Notes under the pieces: generated by a model
What the model was told of the DNA's origin: nothing
What the model saw: the letters and a program-made list of their open reading frames with translations, nothing else
Database searches by the model: none
DNA from: an uncultured Prevotella sp.
GTDB lineage: Bacteria > Bacteroidota > Bacteroidia > Bacteroidales > Bacteroidaceae
Direction: 5' to 3'
DNA: 20,795 nucleotides
NCBI GenBank assembly: GCA_900547005.1
Contig: URER01000043.1
Location: 1 to 20,795 of the forward strand
Part shown: piece by piece, positions 12,491 to 20,131 of the stretch
How positions within the stretch are numbered: the stretch's first letter is position 1
How the letters are laid out: every line of letters starts with the position of its first letter
Position numbers and translations under genes: made by a program

Positions 12491-15400
12491 TTATTTTGTC
12501 TTCTCCTCAATCCACTTGCGGGCATTGACGAAGGCCTCAATCCACGGTGTAACCTCATCGTTCTTGCGGTCGGCCGGGTAGTAAGCGTTCTGCCACGGGA
12601 AGATGGCGCGCTCCAAGTGAGGCATCATCGCGAGGTGACGGCCGTCGGCCGAGCAGATACCGGCAACGTTATAGTCGGAGCCGTTAGGGTTGCCCGGATA
12701 GCCGGCGTAGCTGTATTTAGCCACGATATTATAAGCATCCTCACCCATCGGCAGGCTGAACTTGCCCTCACCGTGAGCCACCCAGATGCCCAGCTTGTTG
12801 CCGCTGAGGCTTCCGAACATCACGCTGTTATTCTGAGGAATATCCAAACCGAGGAACGAACTCTCAAACTTGTGCGAGTTGTTGTGCAACATCGCGGTGC
12901 GTTTCTCGTGCTCCGGATTGATGAGATTAAGCTCAACCATCAACTGACAGCCGTTGCAGATACCGAGAGACAGCGTGTCCTCACGTGCATAGAACTTGTC
13001 GAGAGCCTCCTTTGCCTTCGGATTGAAGAGGAAAGCACCGGCCCATCCCTTTGCCGAACCGAGTACATCTGAATTGGAGAAGCCTCCGCAGAAGACTATC
13101 ATGTTTATGTCTTCGAGTGTTTCGCGGCCACTGATGAGGTCTGTCATCATCACATCCTTCACGTCGAAGCCTGCGAGATAGAGCGAGTAAGCCATCTCGC
13201 GTTCGCCGTTTGTACCCTTTTCGCGGATGATTGCGGCTTTGGGGAGTGAAGAGTTAAGAGTTAAGAGTGAAGAATCCGTTTGCTCTGAGTCAGAATCTTT
13301 TTTGCTATTTGATTCTTCACTCTTCACTCTTAACTCTTCACTTACAGGAAGCCCATAGCTTGAGAGCTTACCCGTGAAGTCGCTGTTGAACTTCATTTCT
13401 ATCGGCTGTGCCTTGTAGTTCTTGTAACGTTCAGCCGCCATGCCGTTCATGCTCTGCTTGCGGTCGAGCAGATAAGAGGTCTTATACCATACGTCGCGCA
13501 GCTCATCGATGTCGAACTCCTCAACGAAATCGTCTTTCTTGATAACGAGTTTGCGCTCCTTCGGGGTTGAGTAGCCAATCTTTGCGTAGCCGACTCCGTA
13601 TTCCTCGAGCACCTCTGCCAGCTCTTCCTTATGCTTGTCGTTCACCTGTATCACAACGCCCGGGTTCTCGGCAAACAATGTCTTGATGATGTCGCCGCCG
13701 CAGATATCGTGCAGGTTGATGTGCATACCGCCCTCTTTGTTGGCAAAACACATCTCAAGGAGCGTTGTTATGAGTCCGCCTGCGCTTATATCGTGGCCGG
13801 CGAGAACCAAACCGCGGTTTATAAGTTCCTGAACGGCATTGAAGCAGTCGACGAAATACTCAGGATTCTTAACTGTCGGCACGTCGCTTCCCACCTTTCC
13901 GAGGCTCTGAGCGAACGCGCTGCCGCCCAAACGCTGCTCGTCGAATGAGAAGTCGATATGATAAAGCGATGAGTTCTTGTCGTTTACGAGTACCGGCGAC
14001 ACAACCTTGCGCACGTCGCTCACCTCGCCTCCGGCACTCACGATGACCGTTCCCGGAGCGATAATCTTCTGTCCGTCTGGGTATTGCTGCGTCATTGACA
14101 GCGAGTCCTTACCCGTCGGCACGTTCACGCCGATAGAACAGCAGAAGTCAGACAATGCTCTTACCGCGCTGTAAAGGCGCGCATCCTCACCCTTCTGCGA
14201 GCGGCAAGGCCACATCCAGTTGGCTGAGAGCGACAGACTCGTCATGCCTTCAGCCATCGGAGCCCACACAATGTTAGTCAGAGCCTCGGCAACGGAGAGC
14301 ACGGAACCGGCCTCCGGCGATGCCAGTCCTGCCTGCGGAGCGTGTCCGAGAGATGTCGCGATACCCTTCTTGCCCTGATAATCGAGCGCAACGACACCGC
14401 AGTCGCTCAGCGGAAGCTGTATCTCGCCCTGACACTGCTGGCGCGCAATCTTACCCGTTACGCTGCGGTCTACCTTGTTTGTCAGCCAGTCCTTGCAGGC
14501 AACAGCCTCAAGTTGCAGCACACGGGTGAGGTATCTTTTGAGTGAAGAGTTAAGAGTTAAGAGTGAAGAATCCGTTTGCTTTGAGTCAGAATCCTTTTCG
14601 CTATTTGATTCTTCACTCTTCACTCTTAACTCTTCACCATAACATACATTCTCATACAGACGTTCCACGGTCTCATCCTTCATAATAGTCTTCGGAGAAT
14701 GACCGAACATCTGAGCCACGTCGAGGTCGAACGGCTTCACGCCATCGCCCTGAGCAAACGAGAAATGAGCGTCGCCCGTGGTCTCGCCGACAACATACAG
14801 CGGTGCGCGCTCGCGCTCGGCGATTTTCTTTACGCGCTCCAGATGCTTCTCGTCGATGAGCAGACCCATGCGCTCCTGACTCTCGTTGGCTATTATCTCC
14901 TTTGCCGAAAGGGTCTTGTCACCAATCGGCAACTTCGTCATATCTATCTCGCCGCCGCACTCCTCTACGAGTTCCGACAGACAGTTCAGGTGTCCTGCCG
15001 AGCCGTGGTCGTGTATAGAGACAACCGGATTGTCGTCGCCCTCGACCAAAGCACGCACGAGATTGTATGCGCGTTTCTGCATTTCCGGGTTCGCGCGCTG
15101 CACGGCGTTCAGCTCGATACCGTTGCTATAGCGTCCCGTATCAACCGAAGAGACACTACCGCCACCCAGTCCGATGCGGTAGTTGTCGCCACCTACGACC
15201 ACAACCTTATTGCCTTTCTGCGGCTCTTTCTTCAAACAGTCGCGCTTGGTGCCGTAACCCACGCCGCCGGCGAGCATTATCACTTTGTCGTAAGCATACT
15301 TCTCGTCGCCTTCCTTGTGTTCAAAAGTAAGCAGCGAACCGCAGATGAGCGGCTGGCCGAACTTGTTTCCGAAGTCGGAAGCACCGTTCGACGCCTTTAT

Positions 15401-16375
15401 AAGTATCTGCTCCGGAGTCTGATAGAGCCACTTGCGCACGGGAAGAATATCTTCCCAGTCGCGAGAACAATTTGAGGATTGAGCTTCTTCGAGTCTCGGA
15501 TAAGATGTCATATACACAGCAGTTCCGGCTATCGGCCATGAGCCTACACCGCCACCCATACGGTCACGGATTTCACCACCCGTTCCGGTAGCCGCACCGT
15601 TGAACGGTTCCACGGTCGTTGGGAAGTTATGCGTCTCGGCTTTCAGCGAGATGACGCTCTCTATTTCCTTCACGCGGAAGTAGTCGCTTGTGGTCTGATC
15701 CTCCGGCGCAAACTGCTCGATGACCGGTCCCTGAGCGAAAGCCACGTTGTCCTTATATGCAGACAGAATCTTGCCGGGGTTCTCGGCAGTGGTCTTCTTT
15801 ATCATTGCGAAGAGCGAACTCTCCATCTCCTTGCCGTCGATGATAAACGTTCCGCCGAATATCTTGTGTCGGCAGTGCTCCGAGTTAATCTGTGCGAAGC
15901 CGAAAATCTCAGAGTCCGTGAGCGGTCGTCCGTTCTCTTTCTCAATCTTGTTCAGGTATTCTATCTCCTCGGGAGAGAGAGCGAGACCTTCCTCCTCGTT
16001 GAATTTCTCGAGGTCTTCCACATACTTTATCGGTTCCGGCTGGTGGTTAACGCTGAACACATCCTGTCCGATGCCGTCATACATACGCTGAAGCATCGTG
16101 TCGTGCTCGGCATCCTTCGAACTCACGGGGAAGTACTCCTCGATACGCGTAATGCCTTTCAGGTTCATGTTCTGCGTGATTTCCACCGCATTGGTACTCC
16201 ACGGCGTAATCATCTCGCGTCGCGGACCTACGAAAAATCCCTTCAGCTCATCCGCTTTCAGATATTCAGCATCGCCATAGAGCCAGCACAGTTCGTTAAT
16301 CTCGTCTTCGTTCAACTGATGGTCTACCTCAGTTGCAATTACATTCTCTTTTGATGTCTTAAAGAAAAGAACCAT
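12491..16375 (-). CDS. purL: Phosphoribosylformylglycinamidine synthase (single-chain PurL) carrying two palindromic-element insertions
   Basis: 1294 residues, cytoplasmic; makes FGAM from FGAR, ATP and glutamine in de novo purine synthesis. In order: an N-terminal PurS-like part and linker (1-160), first synthase half (about 165-575; HCRHKIF, KAETHNFPTTVEPFNGAATG, GGEIRDRMGGGVGSWP), second half (about 615-1010; QLEAVACKDWLTNK, PTGKDSLSM, GHDISAGGL) and the C-terminal glutamine amidotransferase (1046-1294) with nucleophile Cys1140 in GICNGCQL and the His1253/Glu1255 pair in MMPHLE. All catalytic signatures are intact. Residues 580-612 and 1012-1044 are two near-identical Ser/Glu/Lys-rich inserts encoded by 99-bp palindromes. 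Without them the protein is 1228 residues, near the usual size for Bacteroidales PurL. A perfect -7 (TACCTTTG) lies upstream and a terminator downstream; it appears monocistronic. Confidence 0.97.
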   Translation of the reverse strand: MVLFFKTSKENVIATEVDHQLNEDEINELCWLYGDAEYLKADELKGFFVGPRREMITPWSTNAVEITQNMNLKGITRIEEYFPVSSKDAEHDTMLQRMYDGIGQDVFSVNHQPEPIKYVEDLEKFNEEEGLALSPEEIEYLNKIEKENGRPLTDSEIFGFAQINSEHCRHKIFGGTFIIDGKEMESSLFAMIKKTTAENPGKILSAYKDNVAFAQGPVIEQFAPEDQTTSDYFRVKEIESVISLKAETHNFPTTVEPFNGAATGTGGEIRDRMGGGVGSWPIAGTAVYMTSYPRLEEAQSSNCSRDWEDILPVRKWLYQTPEQILIKASNGASDFGNKFGQPLICGSLLTFEHKEGDEKYAYDKVIMLAGGVGYGTKRDCLKKEPQKGNKVVVVGGDNYRIGLGGGSVSSVDTGRYSNGIELNAVQRANPEMQKRAYNLVRALVEGDDNPVVSIHDHGSAGHLNCLSELVEECGGEIDMTKLPIGDKTLSAKEIIANESQERMGLLIDEKHLERVKKIAERERAPLYVVGETTGDAHFSFAQGDGVKPFDLDVAQMFGHSPKTIMKDETVERLYENVCYGEELRVKSEESNSEKDSDSKQTDSSLLTLNSSLKRYLTRVLQLEAVACKDWLTNKVDRSVTGKIARQQCQGEIQLPLSDCGVVALDYQGKKGIATSLGHAPQAGLASPEAGSVLSVAEALTNIVWAPMAEGMTSLSLSANWMWPCRSQKGEDARLYSAVRALSDFCCSIGVNVPTGKDSLSMTQQYPDGQKIIAPGTVIVSAGGEVSDVRKVVSPVLVNDKNSSLYHIDFSFDEQRLGGSAFAQSLGKVGSDVPTVKNPEYFVDCFNAVQELINRGLVLAGHDISAGGLITTLLEMCFANKEGGMHINLHDICGGDIIKTLFAENPGVVIQVNDKHKEELAEVLEEYGVGYAKIGYSTPKERKLVIKKDDFVEEFDIDELRDVWYKTSYLLDRKQSMNGMAAERYKNYKAQPIEMKFNSDFTGKLSSYGLPVSEELRVKSEESNSKKDSDSEQTDSSLLTLNSSLPKAAIIREKGTNGEREMAYSLYLAGFDVKDVMMTDLISGRETLEDINMIVFCGGFSNSDVLGSAKGWAGAFLFNPKAKEALDKFYAREDTLSLGICNGCQLMVELNLINPEHEKRTAMLHNNSHKFESSFLGLDIPQNNSVMFGSLSGNKLGIWVAHGEGKFSLPMGEDAYNIVAKYSYAGYPGNPNGSDYNVAGICSADGRHLAMMPHLERAIFPWQNAYYPADRKNDEVTPWIEAFVNARKWIEEKTK
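13244..13342 (-). repeat. Palindromic element copy A inside purL (encodes residues 1012-1044)
   Basis: Two 32-base arms (13245-13276 and 13311-13342) are inverted copies with one mismatch, around a 34-base spacer containing TCTGAGTCAGA. Including the shared edge base the element is 99 bp, 33 codons. In the purL frame it reads SEELRVKSEESNSKKDSDSE, then QTDSSLLTLNSSL. It lies between the second synthase half and the amidotransferase domain. No target-site duplication was seen. Confidence 0.92.
14540..14638 (-). repeat. Palindromic element copy B inside purL (encodes residues 580-612)
   Basis: The arms are 14541-14572 and 14607-14638, with a 34-base spacer. It is identical to copy A except for three spacer bases and one terminal base (95/99). 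In frame it reads GEELRVKSEESNSEKDSDSK, then QTDSSLLTLNSSL. It lies between the two synthase halves, just before RYLTRVLQLEA. It has the same orientation and phase as copy A. Confidence 0.92.
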
Positions 16376-16430
16376 AATCGTTATTTTTATATAAGTTGTG
16401 GAAGTTTTTTCCTGTTATCTTTTTCAGTTG

Positions 16431-16438
16431 CAAAGGTA
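16431..16438 (-). promoter_or_regulatory. -7 element of purL
   Basis: CAAAGGTA on the + strand reads TACCTTTG on the minus strand, a perfect Bacteroidetes -7. A TTCG (16462-16459) lies 20 bases upstream as an imperfect -33. The leader would be about 50 bases. No PurR-like operator was recognised. Confidence 0.6.
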
Positions 16439-16505
16439 ATAATTAAAATGTAGAATGACGAATTTTTTCCGTTATATTAGGCTTCGCCACATTATTATAT
16501 AATAA

Positions 16506-16598
16506 TATAGAGTAGAGGAATCGATTGATGGAATAAAAGCGTTTGATAAGAATATGTTTGTACGTGCTGACTATCACGAGGCTAAAGACTGGCTGTAA
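16506..16598 (+). pseudogene. Possible C-terminal remnant of a lost gene
   Basis: An open stretch of 30 codons ending in TAA reads ESIDGIKAFDKNMFVRADYH, then EAKDWL. The composition is protein-like (charged residues alternating with hydrophobic ones), but there is no upstream start or RBS except an internal ATG at 16554. A + strand hairpin with a T-run follows about 60 bases later, although no + strand gene precedes it. It may be a decayed gene end or chance; the family is not recognised. Confidence 0.2.
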
Positions 16599-16659
16599 GA
16601 GCCGCGAATGGTTTATTCAAGTAATATAGAGGTTGCCTTTTGCAATGTCGTTATACAAG

Positions 16660-16708
16660 AAACTCACCCTAAGGCGCGTAATAGCGGCGCACTCAGGGTG
16701 AGTTTTTT
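16660..16708. terminator. Hairpin terminator between purL and GH81
   Basis: AAACTCACCCT (16660-16670) pairs perfectly with AGGGTGAGTTT (16695-16705) around a GC-rich 24-base loop; the + strand flank is a T-run (gttttttatt). It is the only hairpin after the GH81 stop (minus strand), but the T-run favours + strand termination; on the minus strand the tail is only GTTTCTTG. Confidence 0.65.
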
Positions 16709-16728
16709 ATTGTGATTCTACATTGTCG

Positions 16729-19632
16729 TCAGCGCACGAACTTGACGGCCTTGTTGTCGAATCGTGCGATATATACACCTGTACATAGATTCTCAAGACT
16801 GATGTTGGCGGAGCCAGACACCTGACGGCTCAGAATGATGGCACCGGTCGTGGTTACGATGTCCAAACGGCCATAACCGTTGGCCGTGATATTGCCATTC
16901 GCTATCTTGAGCGGCGCAACATCCGCCACGTCCTGTATGTTTGTGGGCAGCGGCAGGGTGTATTCGATATGCTTTGTCTCGCCCAGTCCGCCGGCAAACG
17001 CAATCTTGATGGAGAATGTAATCTTGTCGCCCGGATTCAGTCCTGTAATGGTGTAAGAATACATATCACCATCTTTGGTCATATCCTTTTCCTCAAAACC
17101 GTTGGTGCGGTTATGAAACCACGGGCCGGCGAAGCCTTTATAGGTACCGTCAAACTTGACGCTTATCTTTGCCGAGTTGGCTGTTGGAGTGATAATCACT
17201 GTGTATCCGCCACTGAACGAGCCCTCGCTGGCATCGGTAGCGTTGAATTTGAGGGTGGTAGGCTTGCCCGGGACAGAAGGCGTATCTGGGTCAGTCGGGT
17301 CAGTCGGATCAGTCGGATCTGTTGGATTTATCGGTTTGATAGGCTCAACATCACTACCTGCGGTTTCCGAAGCGTGAGCCATAGAGTGAGCCGGCACCGT
17401 AAGGGTGAAACCGTCGCTGAACTTCACCATCTGCTCAGTGTCGCCATAGTTCTGCGCCACATACGTGCGGATGTTGTCCTTGATGAACACCGACGTGAGC
17501 GGTGAGTCGGCAGTTACGCGCGCATCTGGCACACCTATTGCCGCGAGAGCGTGAACCCACTGGTATGTGTGAGCCATAGAGTCGCCAAACTTAGAGCCTT
17601 TGGCGGTATGCGGAGTTCCCTGCTCGTCATACCAGACGGATGGGAATGTGCATTTGTTATACATCTTGACGGCATCTTCCGGATTGAGCATGGCATAATA
17701 GCGAATCCAAGCGTCATACCATATATTGCCGCTCTCTGCGTTGCTAAGGATTCCTGTCTTTGTTGCCATTTCGTTCCAGTATTTGGCTGCATAGTCGCGG
17801 TTGTCAACCAGATATACCGAACCGGCGTGAACGGGATAAATCTGAATACCAAGCGAACCTTCTATCGGCGCGCCCCAGAAGTTCTGGCTGTCATACGAAT
17901 TCGAGAACACACGGCTGGCGAAAATATCTTTATAGTCTGACGAGAAATTACGCTTCTCTACATCAAACCAATATTCATTGATGGCCGACTGCTCTGTAAC
18001 ATAGAGATAGATACCTAAATCGCGCACGGCTTTATTGCCAGACGCCGCTCCCCAATGTATGAGTGCGCAGGCAAATTGCATCGACTCGCTGGTTGACTCC
18101 TGGTCGATTCCCAGTCCCATAGGTGTGTCGCTCACCATTCCGTTGGCCCAGGAGTGGCCGGCGTATGGAGAGAAATTACGCATGAAAGGGAACATCGTGT
18201 CGTTGCGGTCATGTGAGGCAGCGTCGCGCACGAGGAGGTTTACCATCTCGCCATACTGCGCAGCCCAGTTCGCATCATATTGTGTGAGGAATGCAGCAGC
18301 ATTGATGATGTAGCCCCAATGGAAGTGATGGTCGTTGATGTTGGTGTCCTGACCATGTCCTGCCGGATAACCTAAGAGTGTGCTCCAGTCCTTATGGTAA
18401 TAGAAAAGGAACGCCACCTCTCCATTGTCGTATGTGAGCCAATTCTCCACACGAGCCTTTACCTTATTGAAAACAGCGTTGAACACATCCTCGTTGCCGC
18501 TCTCCTTAGCTATGCGACCTACCTGTACGAGCCGGTTGAGCAACTGACCGTCATTATACGAGTCGGTCCAGTCCTGCAATCCGTCATTGTTTATAACATC
18601 ATTCATCAGCCTGTTCATCTCTTCCTGACTGAATCCCGAAGCCGCATTCTGCGCAGCCGGCAGAGTGGGCAGCACGCCATGAAAGGTGAGAGTGGTGCGG
18701 AACTGCTTTGCGCTTACCATCTTCATTGTGCCGCGCACGGTGGTATATGTGCCGCTTTCAAGTGTTATCGCATCCTTAAGATGCGCCCAGTGATGGGGCA
18801 GCATACCCAAAAGTGGCGTGTCGTTGTCGCCCTCCTTCACGTCGGTTTTCACCTCATACGTTGTAACAACCTCGCCCGTGGCGGTGTTATATTCAAAGTT
18901 TGCTTGAGTGTCTTTCGGAAATACAAATGCGTATTTTGCCCAGTTGTGGGCTGCTGTTGTGGCATCCACACCCTCCGGCAGCATCACGGATGCAAAATAG
19001 TTCTTTCCGTTGAGCGACGAAGTGGCGGTGCGTCCGTTCAACTTCCACGTAGAGCCTGCCGGGGCATATACCGCGTATGCGGCACCGTTATAGCTGTTTG
19101 TGACGATGATAATATTGCCATCAACCGAGATGTTGCCGTTATCCATATACACCTCGGCATCGGCATTGCTCTTGCGGGTGTACCAGACCATAGGATTGGC
19201 TTGAAGAATTGTAGCCTCCATGTCGCCCCAACTGAGCGTTACGCCCCAGTCGCTATGGTCGCATACGGTGGTTTTAGAACTCGACAACCCTGTGAGGCCA
19301 ACCCTCAGCGGAGTGTCGCCTGGTGTACCCTGATGCAGGAAAGGCTTGATGATAGTCAGTCCTTTGTCGTCGGGACGTATGGCACAGGGATAGTTGAACA
19401 TACTCTTGCCATGATTGTTCACCAGTTCGTTACACCACCAGTCGTTTGTGGGGATGGGGCGGTTGGCGGCATTGCCGCTCACTTGTGGCGCCACAGTTAC
19501 ATAACCGTTTCTGCCGGCCGCGTCCTTGCCGGGGAATTGGTCGGAATATGAACCCGAACCAACATTTACCACTCCTGCCGACACAGACAATGCTCCTGCC
19601 ATAAAAGCAGTAATAAAGAATGTTTTTTTCAT
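16729..19632 (-). CDS. Secreted endo-beta-1,3-glucanase, GH81, with linker, C-terminal sandwich domain and T9SS-like tail
   Basis: 967 residues. The signal peptide (MKKTFFITAFMAGALSVSAG) exports it. Residues about 40-755 are GH81: an N-terminal beta-domain starting RPIPTNDWWCNEL (58-70), then the (alpha/alpha)6 catalytic part with INDHHFHWGYIINAAA (432-447, catalytic Asp434) and GIDQESTSESMQF (508-520, Glu512 and Glu516), the family's signature residues. Substrates are laminarin- or callose-type beta-1,3-glucans. A Pro-Thr-Asp linker (NPTDPTDPTDPTDPDTP, 769-785) joins a beta-sandwich (about 790-893), perhaps a glucan-binding module; a CBM56-like identity is only a guess. The last about 60 residues, ending GVYIARFDNKAVKFVR, look like a T9SS type A sorting domain. 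It has a long leader, a possible TAATTTTG -7 at 19840-19833, and no partner genes. Confidence 0.95.
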   Translation of the reverse strand: MKKTFFITAFMAGALSVSAGVVNVGSGSYSDQFPGKDAAGRNGYVTVAPQVSGNAANRPIPTNDWWCNELVNNHGKSMFNYPCAIRPDDKGLTIIKPFLHQGTPGDTPLRVGLTGLSSSKTTVCDHSDWGVTLSWGDMEATILQANPMVWYTRKSNADAEVYMDNGNISVDGNIIIVTNSYNGAAYAVYAPAGSTWKLNGRTATSSLNGKNYFASVMLPEGVDATTAAHNWAKYAFVFPKDTQANFEYNTATGEVVTTYEVKTDVKEGDNDTPLLGMLPHHWAHLKDAITLESGTYTTVRGTMKMVSAKQFRTTLTFHGVLPTLPAAQNAASGFSQEEMNRLMNDVINNDGLQDWTDSYNDGQLLNRLVQVGRIAKESGNEDVFNAVFNKVKARVENWLTYDNGEVAFLFYYHKDWSTLLGYPAGHGQDTNINDHHFHWGYIINAAAFLTQYDANWAAQYGEMVNLLVRDAASHDRNDTMFPFMRNFSPYAGHSWANGMVSDTPMGLGIDQESTSESMQFACALIHWGAASGNKAVRDLGIYLYVTEQSAINEYWFDVEKRNFSSDYKDIFASRVFSNSYDSQNFWGAPIEGSLGIQIYPVHAGSVYLVDNRDYAAKYWNEMATKTGILSNAESGNIWYDAWIRYYAMLNPEDAVKMYNKCTFPSVWYDEQGTPHTAKGSKFGDSMAHTYQWVHALAAIGVPDARVTADSPLTSVFIKDNIRTYVAQNYGDTEQMVKFSDGFTLTVPAHSMAHASETAGSDVEPIKPINPTDPTDPTDPTDPDTPSVPGKPTTLKFNATDASEGSFSGGYTVIITPTANSAKISVKFDGTYKGFAGPWFHNRTNGFEEKDMTKDGDMYSYTITGLNPGDKITFSIKIAFAGGLGETKHIEYTLPLPTNIQDVADVAPLKIANGNITANGYGRLDIVTTTGAIILSRQVSGSANISLENLCTGVYIARFDNKAVKFVR

Positions 19633-20008
19633 TAGTTGATAATAAATAATTAGTTAGATAAAAAATAGACCGGCGAATTCGCTCTCGCTTCAGTCTTGAT
19701 TTCAATTCTTTTATAATCGGATCGTGCCTGACACGGCCTACCTCTGTTCTCTTACAGTAATCACGGCATTATCGGCAATGACGTGTCCTGCTACGTAATA
19801 TTGTCTTCGGACAAAAAGTTATTTTCTGCCCGCAAAATTAAATATTAAACATGATAAAATTTTCAAACTTGTGCATAAACGTTATTAAATTACGCAACTT
19901 TAACATTGTATAGTTTCTTTAATCGTGAGTTTGCCCTGTAGCCTGTCCTGCGTGTGATATTTGCTGACAGAATGGCGGAAACTTCGTTGCGGGAGTACTT
20001 TGGCGCGA
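19633..20008. other. Leader and upstream region of the GH81 gene
   Basis: No gene is seen. If TAATTTTG (minus strand, 19840-19833) is the -7, the GH81 mRNA has a leader of about 195 bases, unusually long for this window. A TTTG lies 23 bases upstream of that -7, slightly beyond normal spacing. No strong hairpin or riboswitch was recognised in the leader. Confidence 0.4.
19833..19840 (-). promoter_or_regulatory. Candidate -7 element of the GH81 gene
   Basis: The minus strand reads TAATTTTG, matching TAnnTTTG. TTTG at 19867-19864 could serve as -33 but with 23-base spacing. It is the best match found upstream of this gene. Confidence 0.4.
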
Positions 20009-20121
20009 TACTCGAGTATTTCGGCTTTAGTACTCGAGTATTTCAGGCTCAGTACTCGAGTATTTCAGGCCTGATTACTCGAGTATTTTGGCTTTAGTAC
20101 TCGAGTAATTCGGGCTTAGTA
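20009..20121. repeat. Array of TACTCGAGTA palindromes with 22-bp period
   Basis: Five exact copies of the 10-bp palindrome TACTCGAGTA start at 20009, 20031, 20053, 20076 and 20098. A decayed sixth start (TACTGCAAC) lies at 20120, giving spacings of 22, 22, 23, 22 and 22. The 12-13-base intervals are themselves similar (TTTCGGCTTTAG type). A truncated unit (AGTACTTTGGC) may lie at 19995. The array begins 10 bases after the stop of the DUF6078-like gene and lies 377 bases upstream of the GH81 ATG. Confidence 0.9.
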
Positions 20122-20131
20122 CTGCAACGGC

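Larger units (their letters stand above)
16439..16728. other. Intergenic region between purL and the GH81 gene
   Basis: Beyond the purL promoter the region holds a perfect 16-bp AT palindrome ATTATTATATAATAAT (16491-16506), a short coding-like remnant on the + strand and a hairpin with a T-run, both listed separately. No complete gene is seen. Confidence 0.5.

Noticed and set aside
13244..13342. Intein or other self-splicing element in purL
   Set aside because: At 33 residues it is far too short, with no Cys/Ser...His-Asn splice-junction motifs.
13244..14638. Frameshift or assembly error in purL
   Set aside because: The frame is continuous, both inserts are whole multiples of three, the two copies differ at four bases, and all downstream catalytic motifs are intact.
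14699..15475. 258-codon open frame on the + strand
   Set aside because: Antisense to the conserved first half of purL; composition and lack of motifs mark it as a shadow.
18394..19551. 385-codon open frame on the + strand
   Set aside because: It is antisense to the GH81 catalytic gene, whose active-site motifs are clear. It has no recognised domain and no promoter or RBS.
20009..20121. CRISPR array
   Set aside because: Repeats are only 10 bp, the intervals are 12-13 bases and resemble each other, and no cas gene is nearby.
20009..20121. Plasmid-type iteron origin, because of the 22-bp period
   Set aside because: No replication initiator gene, no A-T rich melting region or DnaA-box cluster recognised, and the surroundings are ordinary chromosomal genes.
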